Shown here one piece after another: positions 25,820 to 35,643 of a DNA stretch of 64,000 nt (within the stretch, counting starts at the first letter, position 1; every line of letters starts with the position of its first letter). Below the pieces are notes generated by a model. The model was not told where the DNA came from. It saw only the letters and a list, made by a program, of their open reading frames with translations, and made no database searches. The stretch comes from Dermabacter hominis NBRC 106157 (GTDB lineage Bacteria > Actinomycetota > Actinomycetes > Actinomycetales > Dermabacteraceae): assembly GCF_001570785.1 (NCBI RefSeq), contig NZ_BCSI01000005.1, positions 1 to 64,000 on the forward strand, given 5' to 3'. The position numbers were made by a program, and so were the translations under genes.

Positions 25820-26437
25820 GTGACCCAGCACAGCGTGAACGCGGCCGGTGAGATGCCGCTTGGCCTCGACGACAACGTGTACCAGCGGCTCCTGCGCGAG
25901 CGCATCGTGTGGCTCGGCTCGGATGTTCGCGACGACAACGCGAACGCTATCTGCGCGAAGCTGCTCCTGCTTGCGGCAGAGGACCCGGACAAGGACATCT
26001 TCCTCTACATCAACAGCCCCGGCGGTTCGATTACCGCCGGCATGGCTATCTACGACACGATGCAGTACATCAAGCCGGATGTCGTCACAGTCGCCATGGG
26101 CATGGCCGCCTCGATGGGGCAGTTCCTGCTGAGCTCCGGCACCCCCGGTAAGCGTTTCGCGACGCCCCACACGCGTATTCTCATGCACCAGCCGCTCGGC
26201 GGCCTCGGCGGCACCGCGTCCGAGATCAAAATCCAGGCCGATCTGATCCTCTCGATGAAGCAGCAGATGGCCGAAATTACCGCTGAGCAGACCGGCAAGA
26301 GCGTCGAGCAGATCATTGCCGACGGCGACCGCGACCACTGGTTCACCGCCCCCGAAGCCCTCGAATATGGCTTCATCGACCGGATCGTCTCCGCAGCCGG
26401 CGACGTGACCGGCGATGGCGGCATGGACGAGAACTGA
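25820..26437 (+). CDS. clpP: ATP-dependent Clp protease proteolytic subunit 1
   Basis: A 205-residue serine protease subunit. The triad is S98 in [12 protein letters not shown]123 in ILMHQPLGG and D172 in [39 protein letters not shown] is the oxyanion/substrate strand. The GTG start follows AAGGAG with about six bases of spacing. It is the first of two clpP genes 26 bases apart; in actinobacteria ClpP1 and ClpP2 assemble as a mixed tetradecamer. A TAAGGT -10 candidate lies at 25777-25782. A copy of the 13-bp word is at 25719-25731, just upstream. Confidence 0.95.
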   Translation: MTQHSVNAAGEMPLGLDDNVYQRLLRERIVWLGSDVRDDNANAICAKLLLLAAEDPDKDIFLYINSPGGSITAGMAIYDTMQYIKPDVVTVAMGMAASMGQFLLSSGTPGKRFATPHTRILMHQPLGGLGGTASEIKIQADLILSMKQQMAEITAEQTGKSVEQIIADGDRDHWFTAPEALEYGFIDRIVSAAGDVTGDGGMDEN

Positions 26438-26463
26438 CGCGGCGAAACTAAAGGAGTACAACC

Positions 26464-27120
26464 ATGACTTTTGAGCCCTCCATGAAGGCCGGCCACATGC
26501 CGAGCGCACGCTACGTGCTGCCCACCTACGAGGAGCGCACGGCCTACGGCTTCAAGCGCCAGGATCCGTACGCGAAGCTGTTCGAGGATCGCATCATCTT
26601 CCTCGGCGTCCAGGTGGACGACGCCTCGGCGGACGACGTGATGGCGCAGCTACTCGTGCTCGAGTCGCAGGATCCGGACCGCGACATCACCCTGTACATC
26701 AACAGCCCGGGTGGATCGTTTACGGCGCTCACGGCGATCTACGACACGATGCAGTACATCAAGCCTGACGTGACGACCGTGTGCCTCGGCCAGGCGGCCT
26801 CCGCCGCCGCGGTGCTGCTCGCGGCCGGCGCCCCCGGCAAGCGCCTCGCGCTTCCGAACGCACGCATCCTCATTCACCAGCCCGCGATGGGCGGCCAGGG
26901 CGGCGGTCAGGCCTCGGACATCGAGATCCAGGCCAACGAAATTCTGCGCATGCGCGAGTGGCTCGAGGACACCCTCGCGCACCACTCGGGACGTGATCGC
27001 GAGGAGGTCCACCGCGACATCGAGCGCGACAAGATCCTCACCGCCCAGGGCGCGCTCGAGTACGGCCTCATCGACCAGGTGCTCCAGCGCCGCAGCGAGC
27101 AGGCGCAGCTCGGCCAGTAA
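26464..27120 (+). CDS. clpP: ATP-dependent Clp protease proteolytic subunit 2
   Basis: A 218-residue partner subunit with S113 in [15 protein letters not shown]138 in [10 protein letters not shown] and D189 in [18 protein letters not shown]. Its N-terminus is longer than that of ClpP1, as in mycobacterial ClpP2. It is co-transcribed with the first copy (AAAGGAG precedes the ATG) and followed by a large hairpin, then clpX. ClpX or ClpC feeds substrates into the complex. Confidence 0.95.
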   Translation: MTFEPSMKAGHMPSARYVLPTYEERTAYGFKRQDPYAKLFEDRIIFLGVQVDDASADDVMAQLLVLESQDPDRDITLYINSPGGSFTALTAIYDTMQYIKPDVTTVCLGQAASAAAVLLAAGAPGKRLALPNARILIHQPAMGGQGGGQASDIEIQANEILRMREWLEDTLAHHSGRDREEVHRDIERDKILTAQGALEYGLIDQVLQRRSEQAQLGQ

Positions 27121-27143
27121 GCGCTGCACACCCGTGAACGGGT

Positions 27144-27193
27144 CGGGGAGGTGCGCCACAGCGACACACAGTCGCTGGTGCGCCTCCCCGTTT
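27144..27193 (+). terminator. Long hairpin after clpP2
   Basis: CGGGGAGG...GCGAC at 27144-27165 pairs with GTCGC...CCTCCCCG at 27171-27190 through about 19 base pairs with one small bulge and wobbles, then TTTCC. It would separate the clpP pair from clpX. Confidence 0.7.
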
Positions 27194-27256
27194 CCATGCA
27201 TCCCTGCCGCTAGTGTGGCAAGGGCCTGATAGCTCCCCGGGAAGGATTTCTCCTCC

Positions 27257-28567
27257 ATGGCACAGATTGGTGATTCGAGCGAGATCTATAAGTGCTCGTT
27301 CTGCGGCAAGTCGCAAAAGCAGGTTGAGCGGCTCATCTCCGGCCCTCATGTGTACATTTGCGAGGAATGCATCGAGCTGTGCAACGAGATCATCGCTGAG
27401 GAAACCGAGGCCGCGGAGAAGAAGGAAGAGCAGGCCAAAGAGCTCGAGCTCCCGAAGCCCAATGAAATCTTCGACTTTCTCGAGACCCACATCGTTGGTC
27501 AGGAGACCGCGAAGCGCGCCCTTTCCGTCGCGGTGTACAACCACTACAAGCGTGTGATCGCGAGTGAAACGAAGGATTCGGGCATCGGCACCGACATCGA
27601 CGAAGTTGAGGTCGCAAAATCGAACGTGCTCGTCGTGGGGCCCACGGGCTGTGGAAAAACCTACCTCGCGCAAACCCTCGCGAAGCTCCTGAATGTACCG
27701 TTTGCGATGGCTGATGCCACCGCGCTCACGGAAGCCGGCTACGTGGGTGAGGACGTCGAAAACGTTCTTCTCAAACTGCTTCAGGCTGCCGACTGGGACG
27801 TCAAGCGCGCCGAGCGCGGCATCATCTACATTGACGAGATCGACAAGATCGGCCGCAAAGCGGAAAATCCGTCGATTACACGCGACGTTTCCGGTGAGGG
27901 CGTCCAGCAGGGTCTGCTCAAGATCCTCGAAGGGACGGTCTCGGCCGTGCCCCCGCAGGGCGGGCGGAAGCATCCGCAGCAGGATTACGTGCAGCTCGAC
28001 ACCACCAACGTGCTGTTTATTGTCGCGGGTGCATTCGCGGGTATCGAGGACATCATCAGCAACCGCATCGGTAAGCGTGGCATCGGCTTTGGGAGCCAAC
28101 TTCACACCCCGCTCGATGAGCAGGAGATTTACGCGAAGATCCTCCCGGAAGACCTCCTCAAGTTCGGGCTCATCCCCGAGTTCATCGGGCGACTTCCCGT
28201 GCTCACGTCGGTCACGAACCTCGACCGTGAGGATCTCACCCGCATTCTGATCGAGCCGAAAAACGCGCTCGTCAAGCAGTACCAGAAGATGTTCGCCCTC
28301 GATGAGGTCGAGCTCGACTTCGAGCAGCTTGCACTCGAGGCCATCGCCGATCGCGCTCTCGAGCGTGGAACGGGCGCGAGGGGCCTTCGCGCGATCATGG
28401 AGGAGATCCTCCAGCCCGTGATGTTCGAGGTGCCCTCACGCGACGATGTCGTGAAGATCGTCATCACCGAAGCCGTCGTGACCGAAGGGCGCGAGCCGCT
28501 CATGCTCACTCGCGCCGATTCCGCCGCAGAAGGCAGCGACACGAAGAAGCGCCGCCGCAGCGCGTGA
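27257..28567 (+). CDS. clpX: ATP-dependent Clp protease ATP-binding subunit ClpX
   Basis: A 436-residue AAA+ unfoldase. The N-terminal zinc-binding domain uses C13, C16, C35 and C38. Walker A is GPTGCGKT (128-135), Walker B is [11 protein letters not shown], and sensor and pore regions follow ([32 protein letters not shown]). The C-terminal small domain has [20 protein letters not shown]. The ATG at 27257 follows GGAAGGA, and a TAGTGT box lies at 27211-27216. It delivers substrates to the ClpP1P2 proteins encoded just upstream. Confidence 0.96.
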   Translation: MAQIGDSSEIYKCSFCGKSQKQVERLISGPHVYICEECIELCNEIIAEETEAAEKKEEQAKELELPKPNEIFDFLETHIVGQETAKRALSVAVYNHYKRVIASETKDSGIGTDIDEVEVAKSNVLVVGPTGCGKTYLAQTLAKLLNVPFAMADATALTEAGYVGEDVENVLLKLLQAADWDVKRAERGIIYIDEIDKIGRKAENPSITRDVSGEGVQQGLLKILEGTVSAVPPQGGRKHPQQDYVQLDTTNVLFIVAGAFAGIEDIISNRIGKRGIGFGSQLHTPLDEQEIYAKILPEDLLKFGLIPEFIGRLPVLTSVTNLDREDLTRILIEPKNALVKQYQKMFALDEVELDFEQLALEAIADRALERGTGARGLRAIMEEILQPVMFEVPSRDDVVKIVITEAVVTEGREPLMLTRADSAAEGSDTKKRRRSA

Positions 28568-28621
28568 CGCTTTTTGGCCGAAGGCCTTTACTCACCCGGT
28601 TTCGCCTGGAAGGCTTAGCGC

Positions 28622-28966
28622 ATGAATGATTCTCCAGCGACCCCAAGTGCCGGGACCCACGTCACCGACGAAGAGATTGCCCGCGCTCGGGAGGTGCTCG
28701 GCCAGCACCGACGCTCGATCGACAATATCGACGCTGCCCTCGTGCATCTCCTCGCCGAACGCTTCAAGTTCACGCAGGCCGTGGGTGCCCTCAAGGCCGA
28801 GCACGGTCTGCCCGCTGGCGATCCGGATCGCGAAAAGCATCAGGTCGAGCGTCTTACTCGACTTGCCGAAGAGTCTGGTCTCGACCCGGTGTTTACGCAG
28901 CGTTTCCTGCATTTCCTCGTCACCGAGGTGATTCGTCACCACGAGCGGATTGCCGCGGAGAAATAG
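28622..28966 (+). CDS. Chorismate mutase (AroQ class)
   Basis: A 114-residue all-helical enzyme that converts chorismate to prephenate, for Phe and Tyr synthesis. The AroQ signature is spread over three helices: RSIDNIDAALVHLLAERFKFTQAVGALKAEHGLPAGDPDRE, then the C-terminal helix with FLHFLVTEVIRHHERIA. The catalytic Arg and Lys positions in the first helix and Glu in the last are present. GGAAGG precedes the ATG. It follows clpX by 54 bases. A perfect hairpin after the stop serves it and the convergent valS. Confidence 0.85.
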   Translation: MNDSPATPSAGTHVTDEEIARAREVLGQHRRSIDNIDAALVHLLAERFKFTQAVGALKAEHGLPAGDPDREKHQVERLTRLAEESGLDPVFTQRFLHFLVTEVIRHHERIAAEK

Positions 28967-28981
28967 CTCAATAAACATGGC

Positions 28982-29008
28982 GCCCCCGCCGCTAGCTGCG
29001 GCGGGGGC
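28982..29008. terminator. Bidirectional terminator, chorismate mutase/valS
   Basis: GCCCCCGCCGC and GCGGCGGGGGC form a perfect 11-bp stem on a five-base loop. It lies between convergent gene ends and has no T-tract on either side. Confidence 0.6.
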
Positions 29009-29028
29009 TGAGCCGCGGTTTGCTCGGC

Positions 29029-31701
29029 CTACTTCTTCTTCGCGGGCGGTTCGCCGAGCTCGACCTTCGACAGCGTGATCGCACCGTCGGTCGAGGGCTC
29101 AAGCGTGAGCTCCTCGATCGAGCCAAGCGCGCACACGTCGAAGCGAGCGCTCTCGAACTGCGAAAGTGCCGCCTCGGGGAGGGCGAGATTCGCGCGAAGC
29201 ATGGGCGTCTTCTGCGAGACCTTTGCGTCGCTCTTGACCTTGCGCACCGAAATGATGGCCTCGCTCACCACGCGCAGGAGCGATTCGTCCTGGCCGGCTG
29301 CGGCCTTGGCGAGAGACGCCGAGGTGGGCCATGCCTGCTCGTGAACCGAGCCTTCGCGCCACCAGCTCCACACCTCGTCGGTGGCAAACGGGAGGTACGG
29401 CGCGAAAAGGCGCAGCAGGGTCTCGAGCGCAATTGTGAGAGCCGCGCGAGCCGAGGCTGCGGGGCCTTCGCCAGCCGCACCGTGTGCGCGATTCTTCACG
29501 AGCTCAATGTAGTCATCACAGAACGTCCAGAAGAACGGCTCGATGACCTCGATCGCACGTGCGTAGTCGAGCTTCGACATTGCCGCGCTCGCCTGATCCA
29601 CGACGCTCGCGAGGGAGGCGAGCATCGCGCGGTCGAGCGGCTCGGTGACAGCGGCTGGGTCCGCAGGAAGGGTGCCCTCCGGGTCCGACGCCACTTCGCC
29701 AAAGCCGAGCGCAAACTTCGAGGCGTTGAGAACCTTGATCGCGAGTCGGCGGCCGATCTTCATCTGGCCCTCTTCGAACGCCGTGTCCGCTCCCTGGCGG
29801 GCACGCGCCGCCCAATAGCGCACGCCATCCGAACCGTACTTCTCGAGAAGGTCGATCGGCGTCACGACATTGCCTTTCGACTTCGACATCTTCTTGCGGT
29901 CCGGGTCGAGGATCCAGCCATTGATGCTCGCGCCCGTCCACGGAAGCGAATCGGTGAGAAGATGCGAGCGCACGACCGTGCTGAACAGCCACGTGCGGAT
30001 GATGTCGTGGCCCTGCGGGCGAAGATCCATCGGGTAGACCTTGCCGAAGAGATCCGGGTCATCGAGCCAGCCGGTCGCGAGGAGCGGCGTGAGCGAGCTC
30101 GTCGCCCACGTGTCGAACACGTCCGGGTCGGCCGTGAAGCCGTTCGGCTCATCGCGCTGAGACCCGTCGAAGCCTTCGGGCGTATCGAGGGTGGGATCCA
30201 CGGGAAGGCGATCCTCGGAAGGAATGAGCACGCGGTCGTAGTCGATTTCGCCCTTCGCGTCGAGGCCGTACCACACGGGGATCGGCACCCCGAAGTAGCG
30301 CTGGCGGCTCACGAGCCAGTCACCCGTGAGGTTCTCGACCCAGTTGCGGTAGCGCGAGGCCATGAATCCCGGATACCAGGTGAGTTCCTCGCCGCGCTTG
30401 AGCAGCGCCGTGCGCAAAGTGCCGTCGGCCTCATCGCGCCCACCGTTCGTGATGTACCACTGGCGGCTCGTGACGTACTCGAGTGGCTTATCGCCCTTTT
30501 CGTAGAACTTGACCGGGTGGGTGATCTTCTTTGGCTCGCCCACCATGTCGCCCGTCTCGGTGACCATCTCAACCACGCGCTTTTGCGCGCTGAACACGGT
30601 GAGGCCCACGAGTTCGGCGTAGCGCTCACGGCCCGCCTCGCTCGTGATCCACGGGGCGTCCTCGAGGAATCGGCCGTCGCGGCCGATCACGGCGCGCGTG
30701 GGAAGGTCGAGTTCGCGCCACCAAATCACGTCGGTCGCATCGCCGAACGTACAGATCATCGCGATGCCCGCGCCCTTATCGGCCTGGGCGAGCGGGTGCG
30801 CGAGAACGGGCACCTCGACCTCGAACAGGGGCGAGAGCACCGTCGTGCCGAATAGCGACTTATAGCGCTCATCGTCGGGATGCGCGACGAGCGCGACACA
30901 CGCGGGAAGAAGCTCCGGGCGAGTCGTCTCGATGAACACCTTCTCGCCGTTATCGGCGCGCGTGAAGCCGAGGCGATGGTACGCGCCCTCGCGGTCGTGG
31001 TCCTCCTGCTCGGCCTGCGCCACCGCGGTGCGGAACGTGACGTCCCACGGGGTCGGCGCCTCGGCCTGATAGGCCTGGCCGTTCTTCAAGTGCGTGAGGA
31101 ATGCCTTCTGGCTCACGGCGCGCGAATTGTCGTCGATGGTCTGGTAGCGCAGGTTCCAATCCACCGAAAGGCCGAGGGTGCGGAAGGTGTGCTCGAAGGT
31201 CTTCTCGTCTTCCGTTGCCAGCTCGAGGCACAGCTCGATGAAGTTCTTGCGGCTGATCGGCATCTGGTTTTGAGGCTTCGCGGTCTTCGCGTTGCCGCCG
31301 CGGTGGGGCGGTTCGAAGTTCTCCACGTAGGGGAGGCTCGGATCGCAGCGAACGCCGAAATAGTTTTGCACGCGGCGCTCTGTGGGCAGGCCGTTGTCGT
31401 CCCAGCCCATCGGGTAGAACACGTCCTTGCCGATCATGCGGTTGTAGCGCGCGAGGATGTCGGCCTGGGTGTACGCAAACACGTGACCGATGTGCAGCGA
31501 GCCCGAGGCTGTGGGCGGAGGAGTGTCGATCGAGAAGACCTTCTCGCGACTTGTGTCTCGGTTAAACGCGTAGACCTTCGCGTTCTCCCAGCATGCGTCC
31601 CATTTGCTCTCGAGCCCGTCGAGGCTAGGGCGGTCGGGAATCGAGGGGCTCATTGGTGCGGCGGTCGAGTCGTGACCTGCGTCGTGGCTGTTTTCGCTCA
31701 T
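29029..31701 (-). CDS. valS: Valyl-tRNA synthetase
   Basis: An 890-residue class I synthetase that charges tRNA-Val. The HIGH motif is GSLHIGHVFAYTQ. The editing domain lies between about 220 and 400, with ETTRPELLPACVALVAHPDD and STVLSPLF-like strands. The signature loop KKMSKSKGN comes after SINGWILDPD, and a helical anticodon-binding domain closes the chain. There is no C-terminal coiled coil of the long bacterial type, consistent with the shorter group of ValS found in many actinobacteria. I chose the ATG at 31701 (MSENSH) because GAGG lies six bases upstream; ATGs at 31710 and 31722 are alternatives. Confidence 0.93.
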   Translation of the reverse strand: MSENSHDAGHDSTAAPMSPSIPDRPSLDGLESKWDACWENAKVYAFNRDTSREKVFSIDTPPPTASGSLHIGHVFAYTQADILARYNRMIGKDVFYPMGWDDNGLPTERRVQNYFGVRCDPSLPYVENFEPPHRGGNAKTAKPQNQMPISRKNFIELCLELATEDEKTFEHTFRTLGLSVDWNLRYQTIDDNSRAVSQKAFLTHLKNGQAYQAEAPTPWDVTFRTAVAQAEQEDHDREGAYHRLGFTRADNGEKVFIETTRPELLPACVALVAHPDDERYKSLFGTTVLSPLFEVEVPVLAHPLAQADKGAGIAMICTFGDATDVIWWRELDLPTRAVIGRDGRFLEDAPWITSEAGRERYAELVGLTVFSAQKRVVEMVTETGDMVGEPKKITHPVKFYEKGDKPLEYVTSRQWYITNGGRDEADGTLRTALLKRGEELTWYPGFMASRYRNWVENLTGDWLVSRQRYFGVPIPVWYGLDAKGEIDYDRVLIPSEDRLPVDPTLDTPEGFDGSQRDEPNGFTADPDVFDTWATSSLTPLLATGWLDDPDLFGKVYPMDLRPQGHDIIRTWLFSTVVRSHLLTDSLPWTGASINGWILDPDRKKMSKSKGNVVTPIDLLEKYGSDGVRYWAARARQGADTAFEEGQMKIGRRLAIKVLNASKFALGFGEVASDPEGTLPADPAAVTEPLDRAMLASLASVVDQASAAMSKLDYARAIEVIEPFFWTFCDDYIELVKNRAHGAAGEGPAASARAALTIALETLLRLFAPYLPFATDEVWSWWREGSVHEQAWPTSASLAKAAAGQDESLLRVVSEAIISVRKVKSDAKVSQKTPMLRANLALPEAALSQFESARFDVCALGSIEELTLEPSTDGAITLSKVELGEPPAKKK

Positions 31702-31828
31702 GTGCCTCATTGTTTCACGCATGCACGCATCGGTGGTGCTACGGGGGCGTGAGATGCCCCAACGACAAGCACTGAAAATACCCCTTCGCGCAGGGCCCTT
31801 TGTGCCAGGTAGGTCCCTAGATGGCGCG

Positions 31829-31834
31829 TACTAT
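31829..31834 (+). promoter_or_regulatory. -10 candidate of the PAS-protein gene
   Basis: TACTAT lies about 70 bases before the ATG at 31903 and is the only good TANNNT box in this AT-poor gap. No clear -35 was found. Confidence 0.35.
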
Positions 31835-31902
31835 AGGGGCGAGCCGGCGTCGGATCCTCCAGTGCTCCGGTTCCCCACGACGCACACGAGCGGAAGGTCC
31901 CC

Positions 31903-33210
31903 ATGAAGCGCCCCGACCCCACAGGCCACGAACTCGAGTTCGAGGCGGGTGAGCTGTTCTTCTCGACGACCGACGAACGCGGCCACATCGACAAGGCCAA
32001 CGACGTGTTCGTGCGGCTGTCGCGATACGAGGCAAGCCAGCTCAAGGGCGCCCCGCACAACATCATCCGCCACCCCGATATGCCCTCGGGCGTCTTCCGG
32101 CTGCTGTGGGATTCCGTCGAAAAAGGCCAGCCTTTCGCGGGGTACATTCGTAATCTTTCGTCCGACGGTAGCCACTACGACGTGTTTGCTACGGTCACCC
32201 CACTTCCCGAAGGCGGGTACCTTTCCGTGCGCTCAAAACCCATGAGCCGCGCGACCTTTGACGACGTGTTCGAGGCCTATGCCGTGATCGTTGCCGAGGA
32301 AAACAAGCTGCGCGAGCAGGGAAGGAGCGCCCGCGAGGTTGCGGGCGTCGGAGCAAAGCTCGTCGATAATGCCGTGCGTGATCTCGGCTATGACGGCTAT
32401 GAGGTGTTCCAGCGCAAGGCGCTTTTGCGTGAAGTGATGATGCGCGAAGAGGCGCTTGAGGGCAGCCTGGGCATGGTAGTCACGAACACGATCGACCTCA
32501 TCGTGCGCGCCGCCCTCGGCATTCACGCCGAGGTCAGCGTGCTGTCGTTCGATCAGGAAACGCTCGAGACGATCGCGGGCTACACCGACTCGGTTTTGCG
32601 CCGTATTCGCAAAGACATCGACCTCCAGGCAGCAGCCGAGCTCGGGCTGTGGGATTCGAGCGACAACGCCCTGCGTCCCCGCCTCAGCTCTCTCACGGGC
32701 GAGCTTTCGACCCTCGCCGCGCTTTCGCGCGAGACCCAGTTCCAGATTTCCCTTGCGCGGCTTCAGTCCGCGATGGTCACACAATTCGCGGACGAGCGCT
32801 TCGAAATCGAAGAACCCACCGCGCGTGCCGAAGCCAATAGTGCGATCCGCGACCTCGTCGCTGCACTTCTTGCGGACCTTGACGTCATGCTTCAGCACAT
32901 CGGTTCGCTCCACGTCGCGATCGGCCGTGCCCGCACGTCGATCAGTAGCGTGAGCGCGAAAATGCGCGAGAGGCGCGAGCTCGTGGACGAGTTCCTCGAT
33001 GAGTCCTTCGCGAAAGGCACCGACCTTTCCGCGCGCGCCGAGGCACTTGAGCCCCACTTCAGCCAGTCGGTCATCGATGCCGACGTCGCCCTTTCCCGGC
33101 TTGAACGCCTCGAAAAGGCCCTGAGTGATTTTGATGCCGAATATGATGCGGAGCCTCTCGAGCGTATGCGCGAGCAGCTCCTCGATGCTCTTGAGCACAC
33201 GGAGGTGTGA
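31903..33210 (+). CDS. Soluble PAS-domain protein, aerotaxis-sensor-like
   Basis: A 435-residue cytosolic protein. Residues 10-110 are a PAS domain of the Aer type: TTDERGHIDKANDVFVRLSRYEASQLKGAPHNIIRHPDMP, then GYIRNLSSDGSHYDVFATVTPL. The rest is long helices (about 120-430), probably coiled coil, with regular Leu and Glu/Arg spacing. I see no membrane segment, HAMP region, kinase domain or chemotaxis signalling tip. The usual Aer output parts are missing, so it may bind FAD or another ligand and signal by protein contact. Its stop overlaps the following SDR start. Confidence 0.75.
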   Translation: MKRPDPTGHELEFEAGELFFSTTDERGHIDKANDVFVRLSRYEASQLKGAPHNIIRHPDMPSGVFRLLWDSVEKGQPFAGYIRNLSSDGSHYDVFATVTPLPEGGYLSVRSKPMSRATFDDVFEAYAVIVAEENKLREQGRSAREVAGVGAKLVDNAVRDLGYDGYEVFQRKALLREVMMREEALEGSLGMVVTNTIDLIVRAALGIHAEVSVLSFDQETLETIAGYTDSVLRRIRKDIDLQAAAELGLWDSSDNALRPRLSSLTGELSTLAALSRETQFQISLARLQSAMVTQFADERFEIEEPTARAEANSAIRDLVAALLADLDVMLQHIGSLHVAIGRARTSISSVSAKMRERRELVDEFLDESFAKGTDLSARAEALEPHFSQSVIDADVALSRLERLEKALSDFDAEYDAEPLERMREQLLDALEHTEV

Positions 33211-33992
33211 TGGACATGAACTCACGAGGCCCACGAACAGCGGTTGTCACCGGCGCGAGCTCCGGAATCGGGCGCGCTACGGCGCTTCGTCTCTATGAGG
33301 AAGGGTATCGAGTTCTCGCGATCGCGCGTCGGCGCGAGCGACTCGAAGACCTCGCCCGCATGGTGAACGATCCCGAAAAGTTTGATGTGCTGCCGTGCGA
33401 CGTTAGCGTCGACGAGGATGTCGCGCGCGTTGCCGACTACGTCGAGCGCGAGTTCGGCGGAGTGCTCACGTCCCTGTGCAATATCGCCGGTGGTGCACTC
33501 GGCGTCGAGCAGGTCGCCGATGCAGCCTTCGACAAGTGGGAGGGGATGTTCCGGTCCAACGTGATTGGCTCGGGCCGTGTCACGAAGGCGCTCCTTCCGG
33601 CCCTTGAAGCAAGCGGGCACGGCGACGTCGTGTTCCTGACCTCGACGGCGAGCCAGGCGGCCTATGAAGGCGGATCCGGCTACAACGCCGCGAAAGCGGG
33701 CGAACACATGATCGCCGCGGCGCTCCGCCTTGAACTCGCCGGCAAACCAATCCGGGTCATCGAAATCGCCCCGGGGCTCGTGCACACCGAGGAATTCAGC
33801 CTCACGCGCCTCGGCGGCGATCAAGCTGCCGCCGACAAGGTCTACGAAGGCGTGGAAAAGCCACTGACTGCCGACGACGTCGCGGATGTCATCGCGTATT
33901 CCGTGAAGCTCCCGCACCACGTGAACCTCGATCTCGTGACCCTGCGGCCGCTCGCGCAAGCTGCACAGCACAAGCTCATTCGCTCCGCGTGA
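33210..33992 (+). CDS. Short-chain dehydrogenase/reductase
   Basis: A 260-residue classical SDR that oxidises or reduces an unknown alcohol or ketone with NADP(H). The cofactor motif is TGASSGIGRATAL, the Arg in AIARRRERLEDL suggests NADP, and LCNIAGGALG marks the NAG strand. The catalytic Ser is in FLTSTASQAAYEGGSGYNAAKAG, with the Y-x-x-x-K pair in it. It resembles the YdfG / serine 3-dehydrogenase subgroup. The ATG at 33210 overlaps the PAS stop (TGATG), with GGAGG just upstream; GTG 33207 and ATG 33216 are alternatives. Its own stop overlaps the ABC gene start. Confidence 0.85.
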   Translation: MDMNSRGPRTAVVTGASSGIGRATALRLYEEGYRVLAIARRRERLEDLARMVNDPEKFDVLPCDVSVDEDVARVADYVEREFGGVLTSLCNIAGGALGVEQVADAAFDKWEGMFRSNVIGSGRVTKALLPALEASGHGDVVFLTSTASQAAYEGGSGYNAAKAGEHMIAAALRLELAGKPIRVIEIAPGLVHTEEFSLTRLGGDQAAADKVYEGVEKPLTADDVADVIAYSVKLPHHVNLDLVTLRPLAQAAQHKLIRSA

Positions 33993-34579
33993 GGCCGCTC
34001 GAGCTTCCCGATACGGGGCTCAACGACGGCCAAAAGGTCGAGACCAGGCGCATCCTCGCGCTCTTTTCCCCGCACAGGGCGACCCTCGCACTCGTGCTCG
34101 CGCTCATCGCGCTTGGCGCAATCACGGGAGTGCTCTCGCCGTTTCTCGTGCGCGAGATCGTCGACGTTGCCCTGCCCGAAGGCAACATCGCCCTGCTCAC
34201 GTGGTGCGCGCTCGGCATGATCGCCGTTTATGCTGCGGGCGCGGTTTTCAGCGTGCTCCAGTCTTTCCTTTCCACACGAGTGGGGCAGGCGATCATGCAC
34301 GACCTTCGCGTGCGAGTGCTCGCCCACCTCCAGCGCATGGGACTGCCCTTTTTCACCTCGACCCGCACGGGGGAAATCCAATCGCGGATTTTCAACGACA
34401 TCGGCGCCATGCAGTCCGTCGTCACGAACGTGGCCACCCAAATCGTCTCCGCGAGCGCCACGATCCTCATGAGCGCCCTCGCGATGATCGCCATGGACTG
34501 GCGGCTCTTCCTGTTCTCGCTCGTCACCACATCCATCGCCTCCGTTCTGAATCGACGCGTTCGACGCCGAATCTCGTGA
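33989..34579 (+). pseudogene. ABC exporter, N-terminal fragment (disrupted)
   Basis: This fragment of 196 codons is the first half of an ABC exporter membrane domain. It has membrane helices (LALVLALIALGAITGVL, ALGMIAVYAAGAVFSVL), coupling-helix text (FFTSTRTGEIQSRIFNDIGAMQ) and ILMSALAMIAMDWRLFLFSLVTT. It then stops out of frame with the ATP-binding half. From the DWRL motif to the MAGRW motif there are about 41 codons, where I would expect roughly 85-90. About 45 codons, the third and fourth helix linker, therefore seem to be missing as well as the frame being broken. The GTG start overlaps the SDR stop. Confidence 0.8.
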
Positions 34580-34607
34580 CCTCTCGAGGCTCGAAGTTGA
34601 ATCGGAA

Positions 34608-35636
34608 ATGGCGGGCCGCTGGATGCAGGGCCTCTACTCGGTGCTCCTGTGGGTTATTCCCGCCCTCACCTACCTCCTCGGCGGGGTGCTCTTTATCAAG
34701 GGCCTCGGTGACCTGACGATCGGCACCCTCGTCGCGTTCGTCGCGATGCAAACAACACTCTTTCCTCAGCTCAACACGCTCCTGCGCGTCGCCACCCAGG
34801 TTCGCGCGAGCCTCGCACTATTCACGCGAGTGTTCGAGTATCTCGACCTCGACATCCCCATCAAAGAAGCCGCGAATGCACGGACATTTCCCGGCGGGCG
34901 GGCGCGCGGGCACATCAGCTTCGAGGGCGTGACATTCACGTACCCGAGCGCACGAAAAGCGACGATCGAGGACGTCTCCTTCGAGGTCCCGTGCGGGGCG
35001 CACATCGCCCTCGTTGGCAGCACTGGAAGCGGCAAAACGACTCTCGGATATCTCCTCTCACGCCTCTACGACGTGAGCGAGGGGCGAATCCGTATCGACG
35101 GCATCGACGTGCGCGAGCTCAAGCTCGACGCGCTCGCGGGCGCCGTCGGAGTGGTCACGCAAGAGACCTACCTGCTTCACGCGAGCATTGCGGAGAACCT
35201 GCGGTTTGTGATGCCTGAGGCGAGCGAGGCCGACATGATTGCCGCGTGCGAGATTGCACAGATCCACGCGCACATCGAGTCGCTTCCGAACGGCTACGAC
35301 ACGGTGGTGGGGGAGCGGGGCTACCGCTTTTCGGGAGGCGAAAAGCAGAGACTCGCGATCGCACGTACCATCCTTCGCGACCCGCCCATTCTTGTACTCG
35401 ACGAGGCAACGAGCGCGCTCGATACGGTGACCGAGCGTGCCATGGGTGGAGCACTGCGGTCCCTCAGCGAGGGACGCACGACCATCTCGATCGCGCACAG
35501 GCTTTCAACGGTGCGCGACGCCGATCAGATTCTCGTCGTCAAGAGCGGGCGCATATGCGAACGCGGCACCTACGACGAACTGCTTGCCGCCGGCGGAGAA
35601 TTCAGCCGCCTCGCCACCGGCGAGCGCCGGTCCTAG
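34608..35636 (+). pseudogene. ABC exporter, C-terminal fragment with intact ATPase (disrupted)
   Basis: Continuation in a different frame. The frame is open from 34551; codons before the ATG at 34608 read FDAESRDLSRLEVESE, which fits the exporter family and runs straight into MAGRWMQGLYS. Two more membrane helices follow, then a complete ATPase: Walker A GSTGSGKTT, Q-loop VTQETYL, signature FSGGEKQRLAIART, Walker B ILVLDEATSALD and the switch His in SIAHRLSTV. No ribosome binding site precedes the ATG. The fragment could be a relic, or the break a sequencing error. The substrate is unknown. Confidence 0.8.
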
Positions 35637-35643
35637 GTTTGGT

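Noticed and set aside
29020-30855. 611-codon open frame opposite valS
   Set aside because: Shadow frame in high-GC DNA; valS has the HIGH and KMSKS motifs and a normal length.
34540-34620. Programmed ribosomal frameshift joining the two ABC exporter frames
   Set aside because: A simple slip would still leave about 45 codons missing, and I see no slippery heptamer or downstream pseudoknot at the junction.
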